A stretch of 50,130 nucleotides of DNA from Arcobacteraceae bacterium (GTDB lineage Bacteria; Campylobacterota; Campylobacteria; Campylobacterales; Arcobacteraceae): assembly GCA_028687375.1 (NCBI GenBank), contig JAQUAG010000016.1, forward strand, positions 1 through 50,130, read 5' to 3'. The translations under genes were made by a program, and so were the position numbers. The notes beneath the pieces were generated by a model, which was not told the origin of the DNA, did not search any database, and saw nothing but the letters and a program-made list of their open reading frames with translations. Positions within the stretch are counted from its first letter, which is position 1; each line of letters starts with the position of its first letter. Positions 16,228-26,953 of the stretch are shown one piece after another.

Positions 16228-17595
16228 CTATTTGTTAAGTAAAACTTTTATAATATTTTCAGCAGCTACTTTTCCATCAGCTGCAGCACGAACTGCCAAG
16301 TCAGCACCTCTTACACCATCACCACCTGCATATATTTTAGGATTTGATGTTTGGTAGTTTGCATTTACCTTGATTCCATTCCATCTGTCTAACTCTAAAT
16401 TTGCATTTTTGATAAAACTTGGTAGTTCTTGATCAAATCCAAGAGCTAAAATAACAATATCTGCTGATTCACTATATTCACTGCCAGCAACTAATACAAC
16501 ACTACTTCTTCCGCTCTCATCAGGTTCACTCATCGCTGTTTGGATAAGAGTTACACCCTTTTCATCAATACCAAGAGGTGATACATTAAATACAAATTGC
16601 ACCCCCTCCTCTTTTGAGTTTTGAACTTCTTTTTTACTTCCAGGCATATTTGCTTCATCTCTTCTGTAAAGACATTTTATAGTTTTAGCACCCTCTCTTA
16701 CACTTGTACGAACACAGTCCATAGCAGTATCTCCACCACCAATAACAACTACATTTTTATCTTTTACATCTATTAAAGTGGTAACTGTTTCTTCAAAATT
16801 TCTTTGTTGAATTCCAGTTAAAAATTCCATTGCTAAATATACATTGCTATTTTTTTCTCCAGAAATTCCTGGATATTTCCCTTTTGTAGAACCTATTCCT
16901 AAAAATATTGCATCATAATTTTGTTCAAGTTCTTCAAATGATTTATCTTTTCCAATTTCACAGTTTGTAAAAAGTTTCATTCCAGCATCACAAAGCCAAT
17001 TTATTCTTCTCTCAACTCTATGTTTATCAAGTTTAAATCCTGGAATTCCATAAGTTAAAAGTCCACCAGCTCGATTTGCTCTTTCATACATATCAACATC
17101 TATTCCAGCTCGTAAAAGAAATGTAGCTGCACTGATTCCAGCTGGTCCACTTCCTACAACTGCAACTTTTTTCCCAATTTTATTTTTAGAAAATTTAGGA
17201 ACCAATCCATTATCAAATCCAGTTTCACTAATATAAGTTTCAACAGCTCCAATTGTAATAGCTCCGTGAGTGTCATTGAGTGTACAATCACCTTCACAAA
17301 GAACATCTTGAGGACAAATTCTTCCCAAAATTTCAGGGAAAGGGGAAGTCTCATTTGAAATATTAAATGCAAGTTCTAAATCATTTTGTGCTGTTTGTTT
17401 TAGCCAAGCTGGGATAATGTTGTGTAATGGACATTTATTATGACAATAAGGGTCACCACAACCAATACATCTATCAGCTTGCTCACTTGCTTTATTTTTA
17501 TCAAATACATTATAGACCTCTTTAAAGTCTTTTATTCTATCCATCACCCCTCTTTTTGAAGGGTTATTTCTATCTATTTTTGTAAAGTTTAACAT
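16228..17595 (-). CDS. gltD: Glutamate synthase small subunit
   Basis: NADPH-oxidising subunit that passes electrons through FAD and iron-sulfur clusters to GltB. The 455-residue protein has the N-terminal cysteine arrays CIGCGDPYCHNKC (Cys43, 46, 51, 55) and CPQDVLCEGDC (Cys94, 100, 104). The FAD-binding GSGPAG lies near residue 148 and the NADPH-binding GGGDTAMDC near 286, and a C-terminal YAGGDGVRGADLAVRA segment completes the fold. It starts two bases after gltB. Confidence 0.95.
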   Translation of the reverse strand: MLNFTKIDRNNPSKRGVMDRIKDFKEVYNVFDKNKASEQADRCIGCGDPYCHNKCPLHNIIPAWLKQTAQNDLELAFNISNETSPFPEILGRICPQDVLCEGDCTLNDTHGAITIGAVETYISETGFDNGLVPKFSKNKIGKKVAVVGSGPAGISAATFLLRAGIDVDMYERANRAGGLLTYGIPGFKLDKHRVERRINWLCDAGMKLFTNCEIGKDKSFEELEQNYDAIFLGIGSTKGKYPGISGEKNSNVYLAMEFLTGIQQRNFEETVTTLIDVKDKNVVVIGGGDTAMDCVRTSVREGAKTIKCLYRRDEANMPGSKKEVQNSKEEGVQFVFNVSPLGIDEKGVTLIQTAMSEPDESGRSSVVLVAGSEYSESADIVILALGFDQELPSFIKNANLELDRWNGIKVNANYQTSNPKIYAGGDGVRGADLAVRAAADGKVAAENIIKVLLNK

Positions 17596-17596
17596 C

Positions 17597-20500
17597 CTAA
17601 TCCCCTTGGTCTGGATTTAATGGTAAAACTTTCATATCTTTAGGTTTTACCATCCAAAAATTTCTAATTTCTGATCTAAAATTATCAACTATCGCACTTG
17701 CTTGTTCTGAATTTGTTTCATTTACATAGTCTTTTAGAGTTTTTTGTAAATAAATTCTTTCTAATTCTGTATCATCTGTATCAATTCTAAGTGCTTCAAT
17801 AAGCTCTTGGTTCATATGATCTATAAATTCTCTATTTTTATCATAGATGAAAGCAAGTCCACCAGTCATTCCAGCACCAAAATTGATACCAGTTTTTCCT
17901 AAAATAACTACAATTCCACCAGTCATATACTCACAAGCACTATCTCCTGTCCCTTCAACTACAGCTATACAACCAGAGTTTCTAACAGCAAATCTTTCAC
18001 CCACGCTAGCTCTTACATAAAGTTTTCCGCCAGTTGCTCCGTAAAGACAAGTATTTCCTGCTCCTGTGTATTCACTTCCTTGAAGATGTGGTTTAACGAT
18101 AATTTTTCCACCATTCATCCCTTTACCAACATAGTCATTTGCTACACCATCAAGATATAAAGAGATCCCTTTACTTAAAAATGCTCCAAAAGATTGCCCT
18201 GAAACACCTTTAAGGTTGTAAGTGATAGTTCCCTCTGGAAGCCCAGCATCTCCATATCTTTTTGCAATTTCCCCTGAAGTTAGTGTTCCAAAACTTCTAT
18301 TTAAGTTTGAAATATTTGCAGATAATTCAATTTTTTTAGAAGGATTTTCAATAGTTGGCAACACTTGTTTTAATAGCTCATGTGATTGTTCACTTTTATC
18401 GTAAGGTGCATTTGTAGAAACTTGACAAGTGTCAACTCCGTCAAGTCTTCTTAAAATATTTTGGAAGTCAAATTTTTTAGCAAATTCATCATCAATAACA
18501 CTTAATAAATCACTTCTTCCAACAATCTCTTCAATTGTTGAGTATCCTAAACTAGCAAGTATCTCTCTTGTATCTTCAGCTAAGAAGTTAAAATAAGCGA
18601 TAAGTCTCTCAACAGAACCACTAAATTTCGCTCTTAAATCCTCATCTTGAGTAGCAACTCCCACACTACACTTATTTGTGTGACAAATTCTTAATATTTT
18701 ACACCCAAGAAGTGTTAAAGCTGATGTTCCAAATGCATAACTTTCAGCACCAAGCATAGTAGCTTTTACGATATCAATACCAGTTTTTAATCCACCATCT
18801 GTTTGAAGATGAACCATCCCTCTTAAATGATTCGCTTTTAAAGCATTGTGTGCTTCAGAAAGTCCCATCTCCCAAGGATTTCCAGTATGTTTAATAGAAG
18901 TAAGTGGTGCAGCACCTGTTCCTCCATCACTACCACTGATGATAATTTTATCAGCATACGCTTTAGCAACACCAGCAGCAATAGTACCTACACCAATAGA
19001 AGATACAAGTTTAACAGCTACTGTTGCCGTTGGATTGATTTGTTTTAGGTCAAAAATAAGTTGAGCTAAATCTTCAATACTATAAATATCATGGTGTGGT
19101 GGTGGCGAAATAAGTGTAACACCTGGTGTTGTATGTCTTAATTTTGCAATCATAGGAGTTACTTTAGATCCTGGTAATTGTCCACCCTCACCTGGTTTTG
19201 CACCTTGAGCTAGTTTGATTTGTAACTCTTCACAGTTTACTAGATATGCAGGTGTTACCCCAAATCTTCCAGATGCAACTTGTTTAATTTTTGAGTTTTT
19301 AATAGTATTAAATCTAGCAGCATCTTCTCCACCCTCTCCACAGTTACTTTGCGCACCAATTGTATTCATAGCAGTTGCAATTGCTTCGTGAGCTTCAATA
19401 GAGATACTTCCACAACTCATAGCTGCACTTGCAAATCTTTTAAATATGCTCTCTTTTGGTTCAACAGCATCTAAAGAGATAGGTTTTTTATCAGATTTGA
19501 ATTCAAAGAAATCTCTGATAAATTTTTTATCTCTCCCCTCTATTAATTTTTTTAATTCTGCAAAATCACTTGCATTTTTGTTATCAACCGCATTTTTATC
19601 ATGCATCGCTTTTGTGATAGCTGGACCATAATCGTGGTATTCTCCACCATCGGTATATTTATAAAAACCACCCATCTCAAGTGGGAACATAGTTTTATCA
19701 TCAAAAAATGCTTTTTTGTGTGATGTTTCAATTTTTGCTTCAATATCATCATAAGTCAAACCACTTAAATCGTTCGATGCATGTGGGAAACAATCTTCAC
19801 AAATCTCATCACTAAGCCCAATAATATCAAATAATGAAGAGTTTCTATAACTAGCCATTGTAGAGATTCCCATTTTTGACATAATTTTTAAAATCCCAGC
19901 ACCAAGAGCTTTTGCACTATTTTTTAATTTATTTTGTAAATCATACGATGATAAATTTTTTCTCTCATTGTATGAAACAATTGAAGCAAAAACCATATAT
20001 GGATAGATTAAAGATGTTCCAAATGCAAATAATACAGCAGAACTATGTGGATCATAAATCTCACTTGTAACTGCGATAATAGACACTTTACTTCTTAATC
20101 CATCTTTTTTCAATTGATTGTTGATATATCCAACAGCCATAGCAATTGGGATAATTTTATATTCGCTTGAAAGTTCTCTATCATCTAAAACTACCACTTT
20201 AACTGCATCATTTACCACTGCATCTTTTACTTGTGCATAAAGGGCAACTAAAGCATCTTTTAGTCCACTTTTAAAAGTAGTTGAAAAAACTTTATTTTTA
20301 AAACAACTTTCGTATCTCTCATGAGTGCTATCTCCAAAAGTAAGAATTGCTTCATATTTCTCTTCCATCAAGATAGGACTTACAAGTTTTAATCTTTTAG
20401 AGTTCTCTTCACTTTCCTCTAAAACATTATAAGTATTTCCAATTCCCGTATTTAAACTCATAACAATTTTTTCTCTATATGGATCAATAGGTGGATTTGT

Positions 20501-22033
20501 TACTTGAGCAAACTTTTGTCTAAAATAATCTGTAAAGTTTCTACTTGATGTTGAAAAACAAGAAAGTGGAGTATCATCACCCATAGATCCAGTTGGTTCT
20601 TTCCCCTCATTTGCCATAGGGATAATCATTTGATCCAGCACTTCATAAGTAATATTTGCATATTTTTGAATATTTGAAATGTTTTCCATTTTATATTTTT
20701 CTACATCTAAAAATGTTTGTTCTACAAATTCTTGGAGATATTTTACATTTTTTGATAGCCATTTTTCATAATTTTGAGTTGATTTTAAATAGTTATTGAT
20801 ATCTGTATTTTTAAGGATTTTCCCATGTTTTAAATCCATAGCAATCATCTCACCACTTTGTAGTCTTCCTCTATCGATAATTTCACTATCATCAATTAAA
20901 ACTGTTCCATACTCACTTGTGATAAATAATCTTTCATCTTTTGTAATAAAATATTTTGATGGTCTTAACCCATTTCTGTCAATTAAACATCCAATATATC
21001 TACCATCTGTTAAAGAAACAGCAGCAGGTCCATCCCATGCTTCAAATCTAATAGAACTATACTCATAAAATGCTCTAAGCTCACTATCCATATAAGGTGC
21101 ATTTTGCCAAGGTGCAGGGACAATCGCTCGTGCTGCTTTAAAGAAGTCCATCCCATTTACGATTAAAAATTCAAACATATTGTCTAAACTTGTACTGTCA
21201 CTCCCAACATTTTGTAAAATTGGGAAAATTCTTTGTAACTCTTCATCTGTAAATACTTTTGATTTTATAGTTTCAGTTTTCACCTCAACATTAAATCTAT
21301 TCGCTTCAATTGAGTTTATCTCTCCATTATGAGCTATCCCTCGAAAAGGTTGAGCAAGTCTCCATTTTGGAAGTGTATTTGTAGAAAATCTTTGGTGAAA
21401 AAGTGCAAATGAAATAGCAAAATCTTTATCATTCAAATCAAGGTAAAATTGTTTGATAGTTGTAGGCATAACAAGCCCTTTGTATGCTATTACCTTACTT
21501 GAAAAAGTTGGAATATAGAAATCTTCCTCATCTCTTAAGTGGTGTTCAGACTCTTTTCTAGCTAAATACATCATCGCATCAAATCTTTTTGAAGATACAA
21601 TACTACTTGGTACAACAAAAATTTGAAGCATTTTAGGTAAAATTGAAAGAGCTTGTTTTCCAAGTGCATTTGTATCAATTGGAACTTCTCTATTAAATAC
21701 AACTTTTAAGTCATTTTTTTCACAATATTGTCTAAAAATAGCAAATTGAGCCTCATCTTTTGCAAACACAAAAGCAACTCCATATAGTTTTGGAAGATCC
21801 ACTCCATTTGCCAAAGCAACTTTTCGCATAAAAGCATCAGGCATTGAAAGTAACAATCCACTTCCATCTCCACTTTTACCATCGGCAGCCACTGCTCCCC
21901 TATGCATCATTCTTTCAAGAGATGTGATAGCATCTTCGAGGTTTTGGTGTGTTGCTTTATTTTTTAAATGTGCAACTAAACCAAACCCACAATTATCTTT
22001 AAAAGAAGTTAATTTATCTAAATTACAACTCAT
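17597..22033 (-). CDS. gltB: Glutamate synthase large subunit
   Basis: Converts glutamine and 2-oxoglutarate to two glutamates in the GOGAT pathway. The protein has 1478 residues, the usual length. The class II amidotransferase domain becomes active when a short propeptide is removed to expose Cys15 (DNCGFGLVA). The central and FMN-binding domains follow, with PGEGGQLPG and the GSDGGTGAAP loop. Three cysteines in GCKILRICHTNKC ligate a 3Fe-4S cluster. The C-terminal beta-helix domain is Gly-rich (GKGMNGGKIIV). A strong AAGGGAAG precedes the ATG. It forms an operon with gltD and the ankyrin gene. Confidence 0.97.
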   Translation of the reverse strand: MSCNLDKLTSFKDNCGFGLVAHLKNKATHQNLEDAITSLERMMHRGAVAADGKSGDGSGLLLSMPDAFMRKVALANGVDLPKLYGVAFVFAKDEAQFAIFRQYCEKNDLKVVFNREVPIDTNALGKQALSILPKMLQIFVVPSSIVSSKRFDAMMYLARKESEHHLRDEEDFYIPTFSSKVIAYKGLVMPTTIKQFYLDLNDKDFAISFALFHQRFSTNTLPKWRLAQPFRGIAHNGEINSIEANRFNVEVKTETIKSKVFTDEELQRIFPILQNVGSDSTSLDNMFEFLIVNGMDFFKAARAIVPAPWQNAPYMDSELRAFYEYSSIRFEAWDGPAAVSLTDGRYIGCLIDRNGLRPSKYFITKDERLFITSEYGTVLIDDSEIIDRGRLQSGEMIAMDLKHGKILKNTDINNYLKSTQNYEKWLSKNVKYLQEFVEQTFLDVEKYKMENISNIQKYANITYEVLDQMIIPMANEGKEPTGSMGDDTPLSCFSTSSRNFTDYFRQKFAQVTNPPIDPYREKIVMSLNTGIGNTYNVLEESEENSKRLKLVSPILMEEKYEAILTFGDSTHERYESCFKNKVFSTTFKSGLKDALVALYAQVKDAVVNDAVKVVVLDDRELSSEYKIIPIAMAVGYINNQLKKDGLRSKVSIIAVTSEIYDPHSSAVLFAFGTSLIYPYMVFASIVSYNERKNLSSYDLQNKLKNSAKALGAGILKIMSKMGISTMASYRNSSLFDIIGLSDEICEDCFPHASNDLSGLTYDDIEAKIETSHKKAFFDDKTMFPLEMGGFYKYTDGGEYHDYGPAITKAMHDKNAVDNKNASDFAELKKLIEGRDKKFIRDFFEFKSDKKPISLDAVEPKESIFKRFASAAMSCGSISIEAHEAIATAMNTIGAQSNCGEGGEDAARFNTIKNSKIKQVASGRFGVTPAYLVNCEELQIKLAQGAKPGEGGQLPGSKVTPMIAKLRHTTPGVTLISPPPHHDIYSIEDLAQLIFDLKQINPTATVAVKLVSSIGVGTIAAGVAKAYADKIIISGSDGGTGAAPLTSIKHTGNPWEMGLSEAHNALKANHLRGMVHLQTDGGLKTGIDIVKATMLGAESYAFGTSALTLLGCKILRICHTNKCSVGVATQDEDLRAKFSGSVERLIAYFNFLAEDTREILASLGYSTIEEIVGRSDLLSVIDDEFAKKFDFQNILRRLDGVDTCQVSTNAPYDKSEQSHELLKQVLPTIENPSKKIELSANISNLNRSFGTLTSGEIAKRYGDAGLPEGTITYNLKGVSGQSFGAFLSKGISLYLDGVANDYVGKGMNGGKIIVKPHLQGSEYTGAGNTCLYGATGGKLYVRASVGERFAVRNSGCIAVVEGTGDSACEYMTGGIVVILGKTGINFGAGMTGGLAFIYDKNREFIDHMNQELIEALRIDTDDTELERIYLQKTLKDYVNETNSEQASAIVDNFRSEIRNFWMVKPKDMKVLPLNPDQGD

Positions 22034-22147
22034 TTGCTTCCCTTTTTTTGTAAATTTTCTACTTACTTAATATTTTTTATAGTCGCGGAATTTACCTTAA
22101 AATCGATTAAATATTGATTAAAAAATAAAAAATCCTCTATTTCCATA

Positions 22148-23284
22148 CTATCTCTTTTTCAATAAAACAATCATAATCAACACAATTAATATAAAACTCC
22201 CAATTGATTCAAAGAAATTTTCAATCCCAATCATCTGTACAATTGGGTAAGTTACTATTGGGGAGAAAAATTGTCCCATAAAAAGTGAACTTGTAAGGTA
22301 ACTTGATGACTTTACTCTTTTTGTATGGTGTGCCTTTGAGAGCATCCAAGCTGTGATATTTGTCATTAAAATACCCCCACCAAATCCCATAATTGGAGAA
22401 GTGATAAAGAAATAATGAACATCACTCACAAATCCAATACAGATAAATCCAACACCAATAATCCCCATCCCAATAAGATAGATAGTTGCAAAATCAAATC
22501 TTTTTTTGAGTTTTGTAAAACTGATAGCTCCAAGTGCATTAAAAACAAATGCAGTTGCTATAATTGAACCTGTCATCGTTCCACTTGCATGAAAAACATT
22601 GATGATAAGAAATGGAATTTGAGTAGGTAAAATATAAAAAATCACCATCAACAAAAAAGCTAAAAAATAAATTGGGATAAGATTACTATTAAGAAGTTCA
22701 TCTTCCTCTTTTGTTTCATCAATTTTTACTTCAAATAAAAACTTAGCTACAAAAAAGGCAATAACCAAACCAACCAAATAGATTCCAAAAGGATATCTCC
22801 AATTAATATCAGAGAGCAATCCACCACCCACAATAAAAAATATCCCACCAATTGACATAAAGGCACTTTGCATTCCCATAAATTTATGTCTGGCTTCATT
22901 TTTAAAATAATCCCCAATAAGTGAAGTGGAAACTATCATAAGTACAGCTATTGAGATACCAAAGAAAAATCTTGAAGCTAATATCTCATAAATTGTTTCA
23001 AGATAAAGTCCTGCACTTCCTGTAAATGCAAAAAATAGTAAAGCGACAACGGCAGAATTTTTCTTCCCAAATCGATAGACCAAATGTCCTAAAAATGGCG
23101 CAAGTAAGGCAATAGCTAAAGATGGCAAAGTTATCATCATTCGTGATAAAAACGCTATATTATCAACATCTTTAAATGCCTCACTCAAAAGTGGTAAAGT
23201 GGTAACAACTGCTACATTTGACATCATTGTCATCATAGCTAGTAAAAGAAGTGTAAATTTTGTTGAAAAACTTATATGTGTCAT
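22148..23284 (-). CDS. Major facilitator superfamily transporter
   Basis: A 378-residue polytopic protein with about 12 hydrophobic helices. The typical MFS motif A variant GHLVYRFGKKN lies between helices 2 and 3 (about residues 65-75), followed by SRFFFGISIAV in helix 4. It resembles drug or metabolite antiporters, but the substrate cannot be told. It starts two bases after the DUF47 gene and probably shares its transcript with the phosphate transporter. Confidence 0.85.
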   Translation of the reverse strand: MTHISFSTKFTLLLLAMMTMMSNVAVVTTLPLLSEAFKDVDNIAFLSRMMITLPSLAIALLAPFLGHLVYRFGKKNSAVVALLFFAFTGSAGLYLETIYEILASRFFFGISIAVLMIVSTSLIGDYFKNEARHKFMGMQSAFMSIGGIFFIVGGGLLSDINWRYPFGIYLVGLVIAFFVAKFLFEVKIDETKEEDELLNSNLIPIYFLAFLLMVIFYILPTQIPFLIINVFHASGTMTGSIIATAFVFNALGAISFTKLKKRFDFATIYLIGMGIIGVGFICIGFVSDVHYFFITSPIMGFGGGILMTNITAWMLSKAHHTKRVKSSSYLTSSLFMGQFFSPIVTYPIVQMIGIENFFESIGSFILIVLIMIVLLKKR

Positions 23285-23286
23285 TT

Positions 23287-23916
23287 TTAGTCCATCTTTA
23301 CTATTATATCTTGAAGTGTGTTTGCTGCATCGTGAAGATGATGCCCTATTTGCTTTAATTGAACCAAAATTTCCCTATGTTTGAACATATATTGTATATC
23401 TTTTGAATGGGAAATTTTTACCATCTCTTTAATATAGTCTTGTGAAATTTTATCGCTAATATGTCTCACCTCATCAGCTAATCTTGATACTTTTGGATGA
23501 TCATTTTTATCTAAAGCTTCAAATCCATCTTTTAATTTTCCACTCCCTTTTTGGATATGATGTAAAATATGTTTGTACTCTTGTAAGCTATCTATTTTAT
23601 AAGCTTTTGTTTCAAGAACAAAATGTTTTACTGAAATTGCTATTCTATCAAGTCCAGTTACTGCTCTATAAATTGATTCCCTATCAATAGGGGTGATAAA
23701 AGCATTTAAAAGTTGATTCATATTTTTTTCTTTTAATAGTTTTGTATTATGAACATCTTGCGTAATAGCTTCACAGGAATTGATTGTTCTTTTTATAAAA
23801 CAGTTATATAAATCGTTTATCATATTATCAATAGCAACTGCTTGTTCTTGCAACATATCGACAAAATTAATCTCATGAGGAACGATATATTTTTGAAATA
23901 GTGATTTTATATTCAT
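23287..23916 (-). CDS. DUF47/PhoU-like phosphate transport accessory protein
   Basis: A 209-residue all-helical cytosolic protein of the DUF47 family, related to PhoU. These proteins are usually encoded beside PiT carriers and are thought to regulate them. The gene lies 9 bases after the PiT gene on the same strand. The acidic and His residues that bind metal in PhoU-like bundles are scattered through it (for example HKREILVQLKQIGHHLHDAANTL near the end). Function is assigned from family and context. Confidence 0.85.
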   Translation of the reverse strand: MNIKSLFQKYIVPHEINFVDMLQEQAVAIDNMINDLYNCFIKRTINSCEAITQDVHNTKLLKEKNMNQLLNAFITPIDRESIYRAVTGLDRIAISVKHFVLETKAYKIDSLQEYKHILHHIQKGSGKLKDGFEALDKNDHPKVSRLADEVRHISDKISQDYIKEMVKISHSKDIQYMFKHREILVQLKQIGHHLHDAANTLQDIIVKMD

Positions 23917-23925
23917 CTTTTTTCC

Positions 23926-24960
23926 TTAACTAAATATTGCAACAAAAAGCATACAATAAAATGCCCCAAGAGCCATTGATATGGGGATATTTGTAAACCA
24001 ATTAGAAACTATTGAAGATGCTACTTTCCATTTAACATGTTTTGGTTTTTCAGCTCCCCCAATCCCTATTAAAGTAGCTGTTACCACTTGTGTTGTTGAA
24101 GTTGGAGCACCTATAGATGTTGCTATTGAATTGATAAATGCTGAACCAATTTGATCTGTAAATGAGTGTAAAAGTTTCACTTTTATTATCCCAAATCCAA
24201 GAGTTTTGATAATACTCCAACCACCAAACATAGTCCCAAGTGTAATAGAACTAGCACACAAAACAATCACCCAAGTTGGTACTGAAAAAGAACTTGTATA
24301 ACCACTTGCAAATAAAATCATAGCGATTATCCCCATCCCTTTTTGAGCATCATTTGCCCCATGAGAAAATCCAAGCCACGAGATACTAAGATATTGACTC
24401 CAGATAAAAAATTTACGATTTCTAATAGTAAGTCTACTAAACAATTTCATAAAAAACTTCATCAACAAAAATCCAATCACCAATCCTGCGATTGGAGATA
24501 TAAAAAGTCCAGCAACTATCTTCATAACACCATCAAGCTCTCCATTTGAAAGGGCAATGATTCCCCAATTTATAGAGTGATTTCCAATCCCATAAAGTCC
24601 AGCTCCCACAAGTCCGCCAATAAGTGAATTTGAAGAGGATGAGGGAAGCCCATATTTCCAAGTAACAAGGTTGTATGTGATAGCAGAAACTATTCCAGCA
24701 AGAACAATACTTTGAGCTTCAAGGATAGGAATTCCTCCTACATCAACAAAATTACCAATCGTATCAGCAACAGTAAGTCCAGCTAAAAAAGGAGCTATAA
24801 ATGTGAAAATAGTAACTATAAGAATTGCTGTAGTTGGCGTCATAGCTCTTGACGCGATTGCCGTTGCAACCATATCTGCAGCATCGTGAAAACCATTTGT
24901 AAAATCAAAAATTGCAACGGCTAAAACTGTTACAACTAATACTACGAAAATTAAATCCAT
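23926..24960 (-). CDS. pit: Inorganic phosphate transporter, PiT family
   Basis: A 344-residue inner-membrane carrier for phosphate, usually as a metal-phosphate with H+. It has the two inverted PiT signatures: FTNGFHDAADMVATAIASRA near the N-terminus and FSHGANDAQKGMG in the middle. About ten hydrophobic helices are visible. It is 15 bases downstream of the diguanylate cyclase gene, with AAGG before its ATG, so some transcription from that gene is likely. It leads the PiT-DUF47-MFS set. Confidence 0.92.
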   Translation of the reverse strand: MDLIFVVLVVTVLAVAIFDFTNGFHDAADMVATAIASRAMTPTTAILIVTIFTFIAPFLAGLTVADTIGNFVDVGGIPILEAQSIVLAGIVSAITYNLVTWKYGLPSSSSNSLIGGLVGAGLYGIGNHSINWGIIALSNGELDGVMKIVAGLFISPIAGLVIGFLLMKFFMKLFSRLTIRNRKFFIWSQYLSISWLGFSHGANDAQKGMGIIAMILFASGYTSSFSVPTWVIVLCASSITLGTMFGGWSIIKTLGFGIIKVKLLHSFTDQIGSAFINSIATSIGAPTSTTQVVTATLIGIGGAEKPKHVKWKVASSIVSNWFTNIPISMALGAFYCMLFVAIFS

Positions 24961-24975
24961 AAAATTAATACCTTT

Positions 24976-26817
24976 TTATGCTTCAAATACCACTAATTTA
25001 TCTCTTCCCGTTTCTTTTGCCTTATAAAGTGCCATATCTGCTTTTTTTATCAAAGATTCAACATCATCACCATCTTCAAATGTGCAAATACCTAAACTAA
25101 TAGTCTTATGTCCAACTTGTTCAAATGTAAAATTTTTAACAGCTAATCTTATTTTTTCAGCTAATATCATTGCTGATTCTGTAGTTGTCTGAGGACAAAT
25201 AAGGATAAATTCTTCTCCCCCATATCTTCCACAAATATCAGATTTTCTACTATTTTGAACAATAAGTTCAACTGTTTGAGATAAAACTAAATCCCCTATT
25301 TGATGTCCATAAGTATCATTTACTAATTTAAAATGATCAATATCTACCATAATAACAGACAATCCATAAGAGTGTCTTTTATGTACTTCCACCTCTATTT
25401 TTATAAACTCATCTATCATCCGTCTGTTATAAATTCCAGTTAATTTATCAATAGAAGCCAATCTCTCCAGCTCTTTTTTTGCAGTGATATCAACACCCAA
25501 AGAGACAAATGATTCAATTGTATTATTTTGATCTAAAGTTGGAATGATATTTTGTTCAAGCCAATATTTTTTTCCATCTTTTCTTTTATTTTTCATCTCT
25601 CCAGCCCAAGTTTTACCATCTAAAATGGTTTTCCACAAATCTTGAAAAATAAGCTTGTCTGCTTGAGGATCTCTTATCATACTCATCTTTTCCCCAATAA
25701 GTTCCTCTTTTGTATATCCAGATACATCTACAAATGCAGAGCTTACATTTATAATCGTACTATCTTTTTTTGTTGTTGCTGATATAATATATTTATCTAT
25801 AATTGAGCCAAAGTCATTGAGCTTATCGTGAGCTTTAAGAAGTGCTTTTTGAAGTTTTATAGGGACCTTTGAGATAATCATCGCAATAATGAAACTCAAG
25901 ATAATTGTCAATAGTAAAACAATCAAAGCTGTTTTCAATTTTTCATGAATTAACTCTTCTTCAAATTTATTTTTTGTTTTCAAAATCATCATAGCATCAT
26001 CATCGTTTTGTAAAATATTTCTAATAGGATAGGAATAAACACCATTTCCTTTTAAGCCATCAGGAAAGTCATCTTTTAACTCCCTTTTAATACCTTTATA
26101 CTTATTAAATGAATACTGACTATTTGGATGCATGATGTAATTTTTATCTTTATCGATTATAAAATGTTCAAATGCTGATGATGTTCCAATAGAAGCAAAT
26201 AAATTATTCGTAAGGAGATTTACTATCACCATCCCTATAAATTGACCATTTTCAAAAAGTGGCATTGCTATTCGTAAAGTTGGTCTATAAGGGATCTCCA
26301 CTTTACCATTTTCAATATTCAAATCCATTTTTGAATGCCAAAGAGTTGGTTCTTTCATCTTTGATACTATTTGAAAATAATCTCGATTAGATTTATCTTG
26401 AAAGTTCTCTTTTGCTACTATAAATGGCTCATCATTTTCTTTTTTTCTATCAATTCGTATAAGCTCTTTTCCATCATTGCATATCACTCTAGCTTGCATA
26501 ATTGTATTTTGAGAACTAGTAACTGCTAAAAATATCTGTTCAAGTTCCTCTTGTTTATTTGGATTTCGAGTTGCAATAAATTCTAAAATAGTTTTATTTT
26601 TAGCTAATGCTTCAACTATATTATCCATATTTTTTATAGATGGCTTCAATATTGAATTGGCTTTGATTTCAAAAACCTCTTTAGCTCCTTTATCCATTCT
26701 TTTATCAATTTCATTTATCTGAAACATATAACTAATAATAGCTCCAAAAGAAGATATAGCAATTCCAAAAAGTATAAAGTAGAGAGTGAAGTATTTATGG
26801 AAATTTTGTTGAGTCAT
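24976..26817 (-). CDS. Membrane diguanylate cyclase with Cache-like sensor and PAS domain
   Basis: Predicted to make c-di-GMP from two GTP. The start at 26817 has AAGG six bases upstream; the frame extends 21 codons further 5', but a TATAAT lies at that end, so the longer form is unlikely. Order in 613 residues: TM helix about 8-32, periplasmic dCache-like domain to about 295, TM helix about 300-325, PAS about 345-455, GGDEF about 455-613. The active-site motif is GGEEF (533-537) and an inhibitory I-site RKSD sits at 524-527, so catalysis and product inhibition both look intact. It lies downstream of a kinase relay on the same strand but has a promoter of its own. Confidence 0.92.
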   Translation of the reverse strand: MTQQNFHKYFTLYFILFGIAISSFGAIISYMFQINEIDKRMDKGAKEVFEIKANSILKPSIKNMDNIVEALAKNKTILEFIATRNPNKQEELEQIFLAVTSSQNTIMQARVICNDGKELIRIDRKKENDEPFIVAKENFQDKSNRDYFQIVSKMKEPTLWHSKMDLNIENGKVEIPYRPTLRIAMPLFENGQFIGMVIVNLLTNNLFASIGTSSAFEHFIIDKDKNYIMHPNSQYSFNKYKGIKRELKDDFPDGLKGNGVYSYPIRNILQNDDDAMMILKTKNKFEEELIHEKLKTALIVLLLTIILSFIIAMIISKVPIKLQKALLKAHDKLNDFGSIIDKYIISATTKKDSTIINVSSAFVDVSGYTKEELIGEKMSMIRDPQADKLIFQDLWKTILDGKTWAGEMKNKRKDGKKYWLEQNIIPTLDQNNTIESFVSLGVDITAKKELERLASIDKLTGIYNRRMIDEFIKIEVEVHKRHSYGLSVIMVDIDHFKLVNDTYGHQIGDLVLSQTVELIVQNSRKSDICGRYGGEEFILICPQTTTESAMILAEKIRLAVKNFTFEQVGHKTISLGICTFEDGDDVESLIKKADMALYKAKETGRDKLVVFEA

Positions 26818-26878
26818 AGTAAGCCTTAAAATAGTAGATTTAAATATATCGATTATTAGTATTTGTAATAAAAATGTC

Positions 26879-26884
26879 ATTATA
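26879..26884 (-). promoter_or_regulatory. Candidate -10 box of the diguanylate cyclase gene
   Basis: TATAAT on the - strand, within AATGTATAATGAC, 61 bases before the chosen ATG at 26817. It makes initiation at the more upstream ATG (26880) implausible. Confidence 0.5.
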
Positions 26885-26953
26885 CATTTTTTAGATAAAA
26901 ATAATTCTATTTAATTTTTGGCTAAAAATATATAAAACGGAAAATATATCTTT

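Noticed and set aside
26818-26880. Longer N-terminus for the diguanylate cyclase
   Set aside because: A TATAAT overlaps the upstream ATG, while AAGG lies at proper distance before 26817.
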